This document shows, one piece after another, positions 44,436 to 52,866 of a stretch of 64,000 nt of DNA (its first letter is position 1; each line of letters starts with the position of its first letter). The notes under the pieces are model-generated. The model made no database searches. It saw only the letters and a program-made list of their open reading frames with translations, and was not told the origin of the DNA. A program made the translations under genes and the position numbers. The stretch covers positions 1,913,001 to 1,977,000 of the forward strand of contig NZ_JBBOPI010000001.1 of NCBI RefSeq assembly GCF_038003525.1. The letters run 5' to 3'. Source of the DNA: Solibacillus sp. FSL H8-0538. GTDB lineage: Bacteria; Bacillota; Bacilli; Bacillales_A; Planococcaceae.

Positions 44436-44864
44436 TTACCAATTAAGCAGTTTAACTTTGTCATATGCCATATTTAGAATTTGAATTCTATTGTCATTGT
44501 CAGGTTCTGTTTTGGAAATTAATTGCTTAGCTGTTTCTAGGTTAAATATTACATACCCTGATTTCTCACAATCAAAAGGATGAGGCAAAAATTTTTCCAC
44601 TTTCACTAAATACCAAATTGTATAAGTATCTGAGGATTTCCAATACCAAGAAGCAAATGGAACCCTTTCAGTACCAATTATAATTCCTTCTTCTTCCATT
44701 GCTTCTCGCTTTAATGCTGCATCAATTCTCCCCCCAATAGTTGTTAATAATTGTTCTTCATTGTCCCAAGCCATAACAATTGAACCATTCTCAGTAATCG
44801 GAATACAATGTACACTAGCAATTCTTTTATCCATCGGGAGATCATTAACCTCATTTAACATCAT
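44436..44864 (-). CDS. Nudix hydrolase with an apparently shortened Nudix box
   Basis: A 142-residue protein of the Nudix fold, which normally hydrolyses nucleoside diphosphates linked to another group. The box should read G-x5-E-x7-REU-x-EE-x-GU. Here GGRIDAALKREAMEEEGI has the right end (REAMEEEG) but is about five residues short between GGR and the REU motif, and the first Glu is missing. An in-frame deletion between ATTGA repeats would explain this. Metal binding may survive through the EE pair, but activity is doubtful. The ATG at 44864 is 6 bases after AAAGGTG. Confidence 0.75.
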   Translation of the reverse strand: MMLNEVNDLPMDKRIASVHCIPITENGSIVMAWDNEEQLLTTIGGRIDAALKREAMEEEGIIIGTERVPFASWYWKSSDTYTIWYLVKVEKFLPHPFDCEKSGYVIFNLETAKQLISKTEPDNDNRIQILNMAYDKVKLLNW

Positions 44865-45059
44865 TAATTTCACCTTTCAATTAATAGAATTCCACATTCT
44901 TGTTTAACTAACCTGCTTGCATTAATACTTAAGGTTCTTGGTAATTGGAATTTATTAACTATTAGTATTCCTTTTATTCCAAATAGCATAAAAGAAAATT
45001 CTAATTCCACAAAAAATAAAACGTATGAAAAATAATATTTGATCTATACTAGTAAAGAT

Positions 45060-45263
45060 TTCACTTTCAAACCAATGTGACTAGGAGGGTTAACCCGATG
45101 AGTGCGAATGATCAATAGCTCTGAAGGACCGTCAATACTGAACAAAGCTAACGTACGGTTGTCTTAGGTAAATCTTAAGATCCAAGCGGAAGCGAGGCAG
45201 CGTGTCATGGAGGAATAACTGTAAGTGGTAATCAAACCCGGAAATTTATTTCCGGGTTTTTTA
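45060..45263 (+). ncRNA. Candidate non-coding RNA ending in a strong terminator
   Basis: No protein gene reads into the perfect terminator at 45234-45262 on the plus strand. The ~170 bases before it have higher GC than their surroundings and local pairing possibilities (AAGGACCGT with ACGGTTGTCTT; TCTTA with TAAGA). From GTGCGA at about 45103 the sequence has some flavour of a group II intron 5' end, but no intron-encoded protein or domain V could be recognised. It abuts the truncated end of a relic gene, so it may be a mobile-element scar. No known RNA family is assigned. Confidence 0.35.
45234..45262 (+). terminator. Perfect terminator, 11-bp stem
   Basis: AAACCCGGAAA and TTTCCGGGTTT pair around TTTA, followed by TTT. 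Confidence 0.85.
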
Positions 45264-45285
45264 TTTGTGGATAAATAAGCATTAC

Positions 45286-45793
45286 TTGCCGATACACAAA
45301 TAAAAAAAGTTAATTGTATCTGCCACTTTCTTGATGGATGTAACTGACCCACCTTCCATTTTACCGTTCGTTTCAATTGGATTCCAAATAAATGGATGTT
45401 CTCCTAAATCTGTTTCTGAATTCATTGCAAACGTAATCGTAACGGTCGTGCCGTCGTATATGGCATCGCCAATTTCGATTGTTTAACCATTGCTCGTCTG
45501 TATTGAACTGATAACCGTTGCATATTCATCAAAATACATAAACTGCGTTGTTTCACCATTAAAAATAATCAACGATGTTTTGAACAACTGGAATTTGAGA
45601 CGTAATTGTTGGGGAAATGAACATGACAGAAGAGCCAATTCCAGTAGAAAGGAAGATCGCTGCAATTGCATAACGAAGAGGCTGGCGCTTTTTCTTCTTC
45701 AAAAAAATGTAAAGCAAACGTTTCTTCTCCATCCTCGTCACGCATGCTGGCTCTATGTCATCAAGATTTAGCTGTAGCATCTCTTGTAGCTCA
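45286..45793 (-). pseudogene. Relic of a DUF4179 (anti-sigma-like) gene
   Basis: Pieces in shifting frames align with the intact DUF4179 protein at 57.2-58.3 kb. In order they are LNLDDIEPA (compare VNFDDIELA), ITSQIPVVQNIVDYF (compare IASQIPFVQNIMSYF), YATVISSIQTSN, and AIYDGTTVTITFAMNSETDLGE (compare AVYDGNSITISYALQTDLDLGE). Frameshifts lie near the N-terminus and after DYF, a stop follows SSIQTSNG, and similarity ends near KKVAD, so the C-terminal half is gone. Just upstream, ALATLPMIKERLEQ looks like the end of the partner sigma gene. The module is dead. Confidence 0.85.
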
Positions 45794-45915
45794 TTTGTTC
45801 TAATCGCTCTTTTATCATCGGCAATGTCGCCAGTGCGTTGAAGAAAGAAAAAATGAATATTAGCACGCTTCAGTAGTCTTACAAGACAATCAATTAAGTA
45901 TAATACTTCCGATGT

Positions 45916-46209
45916 TTAGTTCCTAAATGATAGCCCCTTTTCTTCCAAAGCCGCTCTAAGTTTAGGTAATGAAGCTGGTCCCATACCGTGAAATTTCAAA
46001 ATCTCTTTTTCACTAAATTTTGATAGCTTCAGCAAAGAAGTTATCTCATTGTTTTCCAATGCCCGTCTTGCTGGTGCAGAGAGAAGTGAAAGAAATTCGT
46101 TTTCAGGTTTGCGTTCTAGCTCACAAGTCGGACAGACAAGACAATCGCTACTTTTATAATATTTGTGTCCTTTTTTGCAAATCCTTAACTTTTTTTCTGA
46201 AATTGTCAT
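45916..46209 (-). CDS. Small protein with an RNA polymerase alpha-CTD-like domain
   Basis: A 97-residue protein. The N-terminal 35 residues carry a zinc-ribbon-like set of cysteines (ICKKGHKYYKSSDCLVCPTCE). Residues 40-97 resemble the C-terminal domain of the RNA polymerase alpha subunit: PARRALENNEITSLLKLSKFSEKEILKFHGMGPASLPKLRAALEEKGL, with the helix-hairpin-helix GMGPASL. It could bind DNA or modulate transcription. The ribosome site AAAGGAG lies 10 bases upstream. It is monocistronic. Such stand-alone proteins are common in Bacilli but uncharacterised. Confidence 0.8.
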   Translation of the reverse strand: MTISEKKLRICKKGHKYYKSSDCLVCPTCELERKPENEFLSLLSAPARRALENNEITSLLKLSKFSEKEILKFHGMGPASLPKLRAALEEKGLSFRN

Positions 46210-46837
46210 TAATACATGTCTCCTTTTCTTTCGAATTTTTTTATTCTAATGCGAATTTTTATTGAAATGTTGAATTTGTCGAGATTGATCTACAACTTAA
46301 TATATATTAAGCGTCAATGGCACTTATTAGTGGTTAAGTCGTATCCTCAATTCGTCTAATTTCATTTTTCATCAAAAAAATCACATAGTTGTTCATAATT
46401 TCTTTTGGTAGGTGTAGCATTCATAAAGAGTTGAGCGTTCACATTCAACTAACACACGTTTTTAGCTGAGGAATCTTTTTACTATGCCTCAAGCTCTTCA
46501 CCTTCTAAAATCTGCAAAAGCGTTCTTTTAGGCTTCACCTCAAAAGTCCTTCTAGTTACCATAAACAACATTATCCTTTATACGGATTCACATTACAAAA
46601 AATATCCATTTCACCATTTATAAGACGTTCAGTTCTTCCACGCCTACTCCTTCGTTCGGATTTCCAACTCGTGTTCATACCATATGTAGCACACAACCGC
46701 CTTATAAAAACATGTAAATTTTACCTTACTCGGTTTTTTAGTTATATAATTATGACAAATCCAAAATTTCCTATAAATTATAATTTGTTGAACAATATTC
46801 GAAACCTTTTACGTCTAAGTAGTAATAGAATAGTAAG
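46210..46837. other. Gene-poor stretch with a possible helicase remnant
   Basis: No intact gene is seen in about 630 bases. On the minus strand two short pieces in different frames, RTERLINGEMDIFCNVNPYKG (ending near 46573) and TRRTFEVKPKRTLLQILEGEE (46482-46562), resemble the C-terminal part of an SF2 helicase. The evidence is weak. The 60 bases before the sigma gene should contain its promoter (TGAACA near 46791 and CGTC near 46814). Confidence 0.35.
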
Positions 46838-46849
46838 GTGGTGGTAAAT

Positions 46850-47347
46850 ATGGAGCAGCTAGTAGAGGAATACGGAGAGTACCTATTCCATTTAAGCTAT
46901 TTATATGTGAAGGACAAGCACTTAGCAGAGGAAATTACCCAGGACGTGTTTTTAACATACGCAACAAAGGGTGACGCTTTTCGTGGGGAGGCAGCGCTGA
47001 AAACATATTTGACGAGAATATTAATTAATCGTAGCCATGATGAATTACGAAAAATGAAGCGAAAAAACGTGTTGCAATTTTTAACGCCCTTTTGGACAAA
47101 CGAAAAATCTGCAGAGCAGGAAGTAATGAAGCAGCAACAATTTCAATCACTAATGGATGCGGTGATGGGGCTACCAATTCACTACCGCGAAGTCATTATT
47201 TTGTTTTATTATGAGGAATTTGAGGCACGCGAAATAGCGAATTTGCTAGATGTTTCTCAAAATACTGTGCGCACACGATTACGTAGAGGAAAGGATTTAC
47301 TAAAATCAAAATTATCGTTACAGGCGGAGGTGTTTAACCTTGAATAA
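46850..47347 (+). CDS. ECF-type RNA polymerase sigma factor
   Basis: A 165-residue alternative sigma factor. Region 2 is EYLFHLSYLYVKDKHLAEEITQDVFLTYA, and region 4 is LPIHYREVIILFYYEEFEAREIANLLDVSQNTVRTRLRRGKDLL. It directs RNA polymerase to a small regulon, probably including its own operon. The ATG at 46850 is 8 bases after AAGGTGG; a GTG at 46838 lies inside the ribosome site. It overlaps the next gene by 8 bases, so the sigma factor and its predicted membrane partner are coupled. Confidence 0.92.
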   Translation: MEQLVEEYGEYLFHLSYLYVKDKHLAEEITQDVFLTYATKGDAFRGEAALKTYLTRILINRSHDELRKMKRKNVLQFLTPFWTNEKSAEQEVMKQQQFQSLMDAVMGLPIHYREVIILFYYEEFEAREIANLLDVSQNTVRTRLRRGKDLLKSKLSLQAEVFNLE

Positions 47348-48533
47348 TTTAAAAGAGCAGCTAAAACAGGAGCTTCGTTCAGAGGCACCATTCAGTGAGG
47401 ACATGAAGCGCCGGATTTTGATAAATAAACAACCAGGTAAAGCTTCAGTCAAAAAATTAAATTGGCAAGTTTACACTGTTGCGTTGGCATTTTTATTAAT
47501 ATTAAGTTTTATCGGAATGACGCAGGATGAAACAATGGCAACAAAAACGGTGGCGACATTACCCACAAATCAAAATGAACTTTTTACATTATTGCAGGAA
47601 AATGAAACTGTGCTTCCAATCATTGAGCCGAATGGAAAATTAGTTGTCGAACCTAAACCTGGTGCCTCATATTTAATGGGTAAACAGTGGATGCTGGCGA
47701 ACCTCCCAATGGTCATTGAACGAGAAGCAGCTATACAAGTAGGAGATTATATTGCCTACTATGGCCTTAGCGGTGTTAATGTTGCAACTGTATATGGCGT
47801 TACAGAAGATAAAGTACAAATGGAAAACGGACAAATAACATTAAATGGCGAATTTTTGGCATTGCCAGGTGCAGTTAAACCCGTTGGCGATCAGGATGCG
47901 GAAGAAAAAGAAATTGCTAAGTATTATTTTGGCGAACGGGAGCATTATTTTAAAACGCAAGATTATATTGATGTGGAACTTGAACAATTACGTACGAATG
48001 AGTATGCCGTTTATTCGAATGACAACGGGCATACTGTGAAGGTGATCAATGATAACCAGCTGATTGGAAAAGTCGTCGGCATTCAAAAGCTCGAACCTTC
48101 TTTTACGTTAACAACTGAGGAGCAATCACTTTATGGTGCGTTTAAAGAAACTTATGATTTGTCTTTACTCTTGGACGTTGAACCATTAACGATTACGAAA
48201 ATGTATTTACAAGCTGAAATGGAACTGGATTATGAAACCTATTATGCGTTATTGACAGATCGTGATCCTACGCGAACGGTACGAGCGAATTATTTACAAA
48301 GGACACAAAAAATAAGGGACTATTATTTTACGGAGGACATCCAAAGACTTCTAAGTGCATACGGCTTTAATGGAATTGAAGAAGGACAGTTTGAGCAGAT
48401 AAATGAAATTAACGGTATGATTCACTTCTTTCCAACGAGCCCAACTAGTACAAGTTCTCTGGAGACGTCAGCAGGAATGCTCAAAAATGAACAAGGCATT
48501 TGGCAACCAGCCTTTATTATGGCGATTGATTAA
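47340..48533 (+). CDS. Predicted membrane-bound anti-sigma partner
   Basis: A 397-residue protein encoded directly behind the ECF sigma gene (8-base overlap, TTG start 9 bases after GGAGG). About 45 cytoplasmic residues (EQLKQELRSEAPFSEDMKRRIL) precede a single span (VYTVALAFLLILSFIGM), and a ~330-residue extracellular part follows. That part includes VGDYIAYYGLSGVNVATVYGV and GKVVGIQKL, faintly like an inactive signal-peptidase beta fold. Position and topology suggest an anti-sigma factor, but no known anti-sigma domain is evident. The signal is unknown. Confidence 0.75.
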   Translation: MNNLKEQLKQELRSEAPFSEDMKRRILINKQPGKASVKKLNWQVYTVALAFLLILSFIGMTQDETMATKTVATLPTNQNELFTLLQENETVLPIIEPNGKLVVEPKPGASYLMGKQWMLANLPMVIEREAAIQVGDYIAYYGLSGVNVATVYGVTEDKVQMENGQITLNGEFLALPGAVKPVGDQDAEEKEIAKYYFGEREHYFKTQDYIDVELEQLRTNEYAVYSNDNGHTVKVINDNQLIGKVVGIQKLEPSFTLTTEEQSLYGAFKETYDLSLLLDVEPLTITKMYLQAEMELDYETYYALLTDRDPTRTVRANYLQRTQKIRDYYFTEDIQRLLSAYGFNGIEEGQFEQINEINGMIHFFPTSPTSTSSLETSAGMLKNEQGIWQPAFIMAID

Positions 48534-48549
48534 TATGAGAAAAGCCGTT

Positions 48550-48587
48550 AAAAAAAGCGTTCAAAACATACATTGAACGCTTTTTTC
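48550..48587 (+). terminator. Terminator of the sigma/anti-sigma operon
   Basis: AAAAAAGCGTTCAA (48550-48563) and TTGAACGCTTTTTT (48573-48586) are perfectly complementary. Confidence 0.9.
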
Positions 48588-48931
48588 TTAATAATTATTG
48601 GGACTTTAGTTGTCTTGATGGAATTGACTTACTTTATCTCGGCTCCTACAGCTCCCATTCCTTGAGTTAAATAACTTTCTATTCTATCTCAAGTTCAGAC
48701 GCAGCTAAAATTACTGGAGAAATCATTACAAGTAAAAGACTTATACAATCTAAGATACTTGCAACCCACTGGCCTATTTCGCTCGCACAAATGTATATCC
48801 AATTAAAAGGTATAACCCTTCAAAACAGCGAGACAAAAAGTAGTGTAATGGCGTTACTATCATATGAAGCCTCCACTATAAACATCTGGAGCATCTATTC
48901 AACTAACACGCGTTCGTTGCACCTATATTTG
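48588..48931. other. Gene-free intergenic stretch
   Basis: No gene, repeat or RNA motif is seen in about 344 bases between the terminator and the next acetyltransferase gene. Confidence 0.35.
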
Positions 48932-49429
48932 CTATATTTCTAAAGCCATACGAGTAGTCTTTAACCTATATCCATTGAAATCCTCGTCGAATTCTTCAAT
49001 AAATTTAAATCCTTTCGCATAGTAAAAATTTTTCCCTATCGTATTTTCTGATTCAACATTTAGGCAAATTCTATTAGGTTTTAAGTTAGCTAATCCATAT
49101 GTGAGTAGCTGAGTACCTACTCCTTTGTGTTGGGCTTCAGGCAAAATATAGATAGCAGATAATTCTATTTCTCCATTTTCTTTAACAGGCGAAAAATTTG
49201 CAAATCCAATCAATTCCCCATGCTCTTCCACCACAAAAAAAGGCGTCATTTTCAAACGTTTCATTAGCATCTCTTCGCTATAAGCCACCGCTAAAAAAAT
49301 ATTTTGCACTGTCAAAGGGATAATCCCATCATATGTTCGATTCCAGCTTACTTCAGCGATATGTTGTACGGCTTTAATATCGTCTATATGCATTTTTCGA
49401 ATTTTAATCGTTATCAATGGTTTATCCAT
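48932..49429 (-). CDS. GNAT family N-acetyltransferase
   Basis: A 165-residue acetyltransferase. Motif A is LSAIYILPEAQHKGVGTQLLTYGL, followed by NRICLNVESENTIGKNFYYAKGFKFIEEF. The N-terminal KIRKMHIDDIKAVQHIAEVSWNRTYDGIIP is typical of a group that acetylates small amines or peptides. The ATG at 49429 is 8 bases after GGGGGG; the preceding TTG (49432) is less likely. It is monocistronic within the accessory region. The substrate is unknown. Confidence 0.88.
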   Translation of the reverse strand: MDKPLITIKIRKMHIDDIKAVQHIAEVSWNRTYDGIIPLTVQNIFLAVAYSEEMLMKRLKMTPFFVVEEHGELIGFANFSPVKENGEIELSAIYILPEAQHKGVGTQLLTYGLANLKPNRICLNVESENTIGKNFYYAKGFKFIEEFDEDFNGYRLKTTRMALEI

Positions 49430-49681
49430 CAAAGTAGCCCCCCTATTTACATTTCGTTAAATTTACCTTTATTTTACATTTTATCACAATAGATGAAGGC
49501 TTATTTACGAAAGACGAACTTCAGATTGAATAATTTCATCAAACGCTTTATACTCTGTCCCCATATGAGATGAACAAATGACCAAAATTTGTATGGTTAA
49601 TGCTGATTAGTTTAAACAAAAATAAAACATGAGTTCGTAGGAGTACCGAACTCATGTAATAAGAAAAGTATATGAAAATCA

Positions 49682-49894
49682 TTATACTTTTGTTCCAAGT
49701 AAAAGAAGCAGTGATGTGACGGCCAGGAGAATATATGCAAGTTGACAGATAATAGACATTACTGATTCAAAATGCGTTAGTTTTCTTTCCCTCTTCAACT
49801 TATTCAATTGTCTTAAATAAAAAAATGAACATAAGGCCAAAACTACTACACTTGCTAATTGTATATTTTCAAGTAGGCTAATCAAACTAATCAT
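49682..49894 (-). CDS. Small two-span membrane protein, tandem copy 2
   Basis: About 70 residues (start MISLISLLENIQL) with two hydrophobic helices joined by a basic loop (FFYLRQLNKLKRERKLTHFE). It is a clear paralogue of the gene just upstream (LENLQELSMAVLLLCSFFYLRQLKKMRKERKFSRFE). The start is uncertain. The ATG at 49894 directly abuts GAGGAG; the position equivalent to the paralogue's ATG is an ATT at 49891; a TTG at 49885 has the best spacing. A longer frame to 49930 includes the ribosome site. The function is unknown. Confidence 0.65.
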   Translation of the reverse strand: MISLISLLENIQLASVVVLALCSFFYLRQLNKLKRERKLTHFESVMSIICQLAYILLAVTSLLLLLGTKV

Positions 49895-49966
49895 CTCCTC
49901 ACATTGATGTAAGGTATGTGCGCGCACCATTAAATATACATCTTACTGAATGTCTTTGAAATGAAC

Positions 49967-50170
49967 TTATTTACTACGAATAAGAAAAAGGGTTGTATAT
50001 GCTAAAACCACAGCAGCAAGTTGACCAATTCTATAGGTGACCAATTCGAAGCGCGAAAATTTTCTTTCCTTCCTCATTTTTTTCAGCTGCCGCAAATAAA
50101 AAAATGAACATAATAAAAGAACGGCCATACTTAATTCTTGTAAGTTTTCTAGTTTATTAACCAAAGTCAT
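49967..50170 (-). CDS. Small two-span membrane protein, tandem copy 1
   Basis: 67 residues with two hydrophobic helices (about 13-27 and 45-62) flanking a strongly basic loop, RQLKKMRKERKFSRFE. TGTGAGGAG stands just before the ATG. It is a tandem paralogue of the next gene downstream, with about half of the positions identical by eye. No family is recognised; the architecture suggests membrane peptides that work as a pair or oligomer. Confidence 0.7.
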   Translation of the reverse strand: MTLVNKLENLQELSMAVLLLCSFFYLRQLKKMRKERKFSRFELVTYRIGQLAAVVLAYTTLFLIRSK

Positions 50171-50287
50171 CGTCTCCTCACACCATTAGTACGCACCACC
50201 CAAAAACATCATATTTTCTGCTTAACGTTTGTTTTATTCTCTAATTTCCCGAGAAATAATCTGATTTCATTTCCCGCGTAAGGTCAA

Positions 50288-50800
50288 TTAGTATCTATAG
50301 GTATGTCTCTTATTCGGTTTCTTTGGTTTTGTCAGGCTAATATAGATTGCTAACAGCCAAGTCAAAAGCAAAATCGAATGGAAAACGACATGTATGGTGT
50401 TCGGTGTAATTCCATTTCGTTCTGGTAAAAACATATGAGTGTTGCCAAACATGACTTGGTATTGGGTAATTAATTCATCTGAAGCTCCGTAAAAATAAGG
50501 AACCCACCATGCCATTGCAGCACCAATCATAATTGCTAATAAATGAATGATTAACCAAGCTCTTGCCCATCTAGGATATCTTTTCCCGACAAACAGCAAT
50601 GTAATAATGATAACAATCAAAATAGATCCGGCATTAATAACTGTCTTCTTGATCAATTCGTCTGCTGTATTTTCTACTTTAACTGCTTCTATATCATTTA
50701 AAGAACCAAGTGGCACCCAATCGTGAATGAGCATAAACACTAAAATTAAAAATAACCCCCGCAAGAAATACTTCTCTGAAACACGCATGCTTCTTTTCAC
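50288..50800 (-). CDS. Four-span membrane protein, unknown
   Basis: 170 residues with four hydrophobic spans (about 11-27, 52-68, 80-97, 140-157) and an extracellular loop WWVPYFYGASDELITQYQVMFGNTHMFLPERNGITPNTIH. It starts at GTG after AAAGGGG. The conserved-looking loop with WVPYF, H and E residues suggests a family, but I do not recognise it. It may be grouped with the tandem small membrane protein genes downstream, though gaps of more than 100 bases make one operon uncertain. Confidence 0.7.
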   Translation of the reverse strand: MKRSMRVSEKYFLRGLFLILVFMLIHDWVPLGSLNDIEAVKVENTADELIKKTVINAGSILIVIIITLLFVGKRYPRWARAWLIIHLLAIMIGAAMAWWVPYFYGASDELITQYQVMFGNTHMFLPERNGITPNTIHVVFHSILLLTWLLAIYISLTKPKKPNKRHTYRY

Positions 50801-51013
50801 ACTATTCCCCTTTTACATTTAATCGAGTGATTTGTTTATATATATTCGATTCATGTCCCACTTAACAATATAAAGTAGACATATTCAAAAAAAAATAAGA
50901 CTTAATCACATTTGCGGTTTACGTCTTACTCTTTTATACGGGAGACTCAATATTTCTTATCGGACGTATTAATCTAACTTTCTTTTTCTGTTTCATTATT
51001 TACTGCCTCGCTT

Positions 51014-51151
51014 TTAAAAGAAAAAATACTGAATAATATTCCCCACAATTAACACAATAGTTAGCCAAATCATACCTTTAAATGTAAAGCCGGTTACAGC
51101 AGCTTTTTCAGAATAATAATTTCTTGAATTTCTATGGTTACTCCTCTTCAA
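51014..51151 (-). CDS. 45-residue single-span membrane protein, TTG start
   Basis: A short frame (start KRSNHRNSRNYYSEKAA) with a polar, Asn/Arg-rich head and one C-terminal helix (MIWLTIVLIVGNIIQYFFF). TTG at 51151 lies 8 bases after AGGGGG. The amphipathic layout and the ribosome site support a real gene, but there is no family match. Confidence 0.5.
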   Translation of the reverse strand: MKRSNHRNSRNYYSEKAAVTGFTFKGMIWLTIVLIVGNIIQYFFF

Positions 51152-51446
51152 TTTCAAGTCCCCCTAGAGTATCTATTTAGTTTGCCAGTCCTGTTTTTTC
51201 TACTACAACCTAAATTCCACCTTCATTCATCCACGCATTGTTTCGATTGAAAAATTCAGTAATTTGCCTTGCTTTTGAACACAATAATTTACGCATGCCA
51301 CATGACTGGTAGCAGACAATACCAATATTCACCTCGCTAAAGATTATTGAAATTATCATATTTACACTCAAAAAGCTAGATTATTGTGTTTACTTTTCGT
51401 TTACACCTTCTAAAATTCTTGTTACGCATGCATTCCACACTCCCTT

Positions 51447-51644
51447 TTACGCCAACATACGTATCACATTACCTAAAAAGGCAATTACAAAAAGTACTGC
51501 CATAATATAAGTAGACAGATTGCGTTCCTTTCTGAAAACACTGATGGTTATATATAATAGGTAGAAGAAGCCGGATGCTAAATTTATCCAATTAATCCAT
51601 CCGTACACACTAATAAAATAGACTAGGACACAGGAACTGGTCAT
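51447..51644 (-). CDS. Small two-span membrane protein coupled to the transglutaminase-like gene
   Basis: 65 residues, mostly two or three hydrophobic helices (VLVYFISVYGWINWINLASGFFYLLYITI and YIMAVLFVIAFLGNVI). Its ATG shares one base with the stop of the preceding gene (TAATG), a typical coupling signal. It probably forms a membrane partner for the transglutaminase-like protein. No family is recognised. Confidence 0.65.
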   Translation of the reverse strand: MTSSCVLVYFISVYGWINWINLASGFFYLLYITISVFRKERNLSTYIMAVLFVIAFLGNVIRMLA

Positions 51645-52693
51645 TAAAAAATCCAGAGTAGTAAGGCAATATTTTTAGTCGTTAAAAATAGCTGGCGGAG
51701 TGTTGATTCTTTCACAATCCACTTCCCCAAGACGAGTTCATTTTTCAATTTTTTCACTTTCGAATGGAGTTTCACGTACATGGGCTGCATATATGGCGCT
51801 GTGCCATCAATCGATTCATATCCCCAAGCAAGCTCCCTATCACCCACAACATAGACTGGGAAATTATCAGGAGATGGTTGGTCAATATAAAACGGGGTTA
51901 AGGCGCGATCTGTATCAACCGAGAAACAAATGCGCTTCCCTTCAATTGCCCCAAAATACTTGGCCTTTTTAGCAAGAACACTAAAACTATTCAGTGGATT
52001 TTTTAATAGGGCAGCTGAACCAATATCAACAGGAATCCAGCCAATATTTTCTACAAAAAATTCACTCCACACATGCGCCCGTGTCTTTCCATTTGACCAA
52101 GAAGAGCCAACCATCACTCTACTCGGCATTCCTAAAGACCTACAATAAGAAACAAAGAGTCCTGCAAATTCCCCGCAATCCCCTTTCTTATTCTTCCGGA
52201 AACTCATTACCCCACGTTCATAGGTATGGCGCGAGTAACTATACTTTTTTACAATAAAATTAAATATCTTCCTAGCTCGCTCAACGGAGTCCTCTTCCCC
52301 CTGAATAATTTCATTCGCCTCGTTTTTTAATTCCTCGTTCACTAGATTGATCGGTGTGGACCTTAAAAAATAGTGCTTCTCTTCTTCTGACAAAGCAATT
52401 GTCTCTGTGTGAATTCGAGTTCCGCTCAGTAATGACACTTCGTAGCTACGATATTGATAAGATATATTCAAGCACTCAGCTGATTTAACAACATAATAAT
52501 TGATCGTATTTAAAAAATGATGCTCGTTCTTTTGTGAGGGTTTTGGCAAAAGAATAAACGAGATTTCTCTTTGTGAATCGGAAGCCAAAGCAAGCGAAAA
52601 CCAAATTTCCACATCATTATCTGTCGTATTGTCATACTTATGCTTGACAGTGTAGCTACCTACATACTTTTTTTGTAAACAATAACTACTCAA
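51644..52693 (-). CDS. Transglutaminase-like domain protein
   Basis: A 349-residue protein. The N-terminal ~125 residues are beta-rich (YTVKHKYDNTTDNDVEIWFSLAL). The transglutaminase core at about 135-225 has the nucleophile in KKGDCGEFAGLFVSYCR, the His in TRAHVWSEFFV and the Asp in WIPVDIGSA. The C-terminus ends in a hydrophobic segment (LFLTTKNIALLLWIF). No signal peptide is seen. Translation starts at TTG, 8 bases after CGGAG. It is unrelated in neighbourhood to the one at 4.6 kb: no ATP-grasp gene is near. It is probably a cysteine peptidase-like enzyme; the substrate is unknown. Confidence 0.82.
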   Translation of the reverse strand: MSSYCLQKKYVGSYTVKHKYDNTTDNDVEIWFSLALASDSQREISFILLPKPSQKNEHHFLNTINYYVVKSAECLNISYQYRSYEVSLLSGTRIHTETIALSEEEKHYFLRSTPINLVNEELKNEANEIIQGEEDSVERARKIFNFIVKKYSYSRHTYERGVMSFRKNKKGDCGEFAGLFVSYCRSLGMPSRVMVGSSWSNGKTRAHVWSEFFVENIGWIPVDIGSAALLKNPLNSFSVLAKKAKYFGAIEGKRICFSVDTDRALTPFYIDQPSPDNFPVYVVGDRELAWGYESIDGTAPYMQPMYVKLHSKVKKLKNELVLGKWIVKESTLRQLFLTTKNIALLLWIF

Positions 52694-52825
52694 TTAGTAC
52701 ACTCCGTTCGCAGAATAATTTTGCTCTTCATGACGACCTTTAACTATGTATGAAAAACGTACGTCCGTTATTAACGATAACTATTTTCTACGAGACGGAC
52801 CTTCCAAAAGTTTCCTTTTAAAAAA

Positions 52826-52866
52826 TCAAAAAATCCTAAAGGCTGCTGTGAGGACCTTTAGGACTG
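52826..52866 (-). terminator. Terminator inside the read-through tail
   Basis: TCCTAAAGG and CCTTTAGGA (about 52831-52862) pair, and TTTTTT follows on the minus strand. Confidence 0.75.

Noticed and set aside
45090-45240. T-box, SAM, TPP, cobalamin or c-di-GMP riboswitch
   Set aside because: None of the conserved core blocks of these families is present on either strand.
45164-45376. A 70-codon minus-strand frame
   Set aside because: It spans the terminator and the relic DUF4179 gene out of frame.
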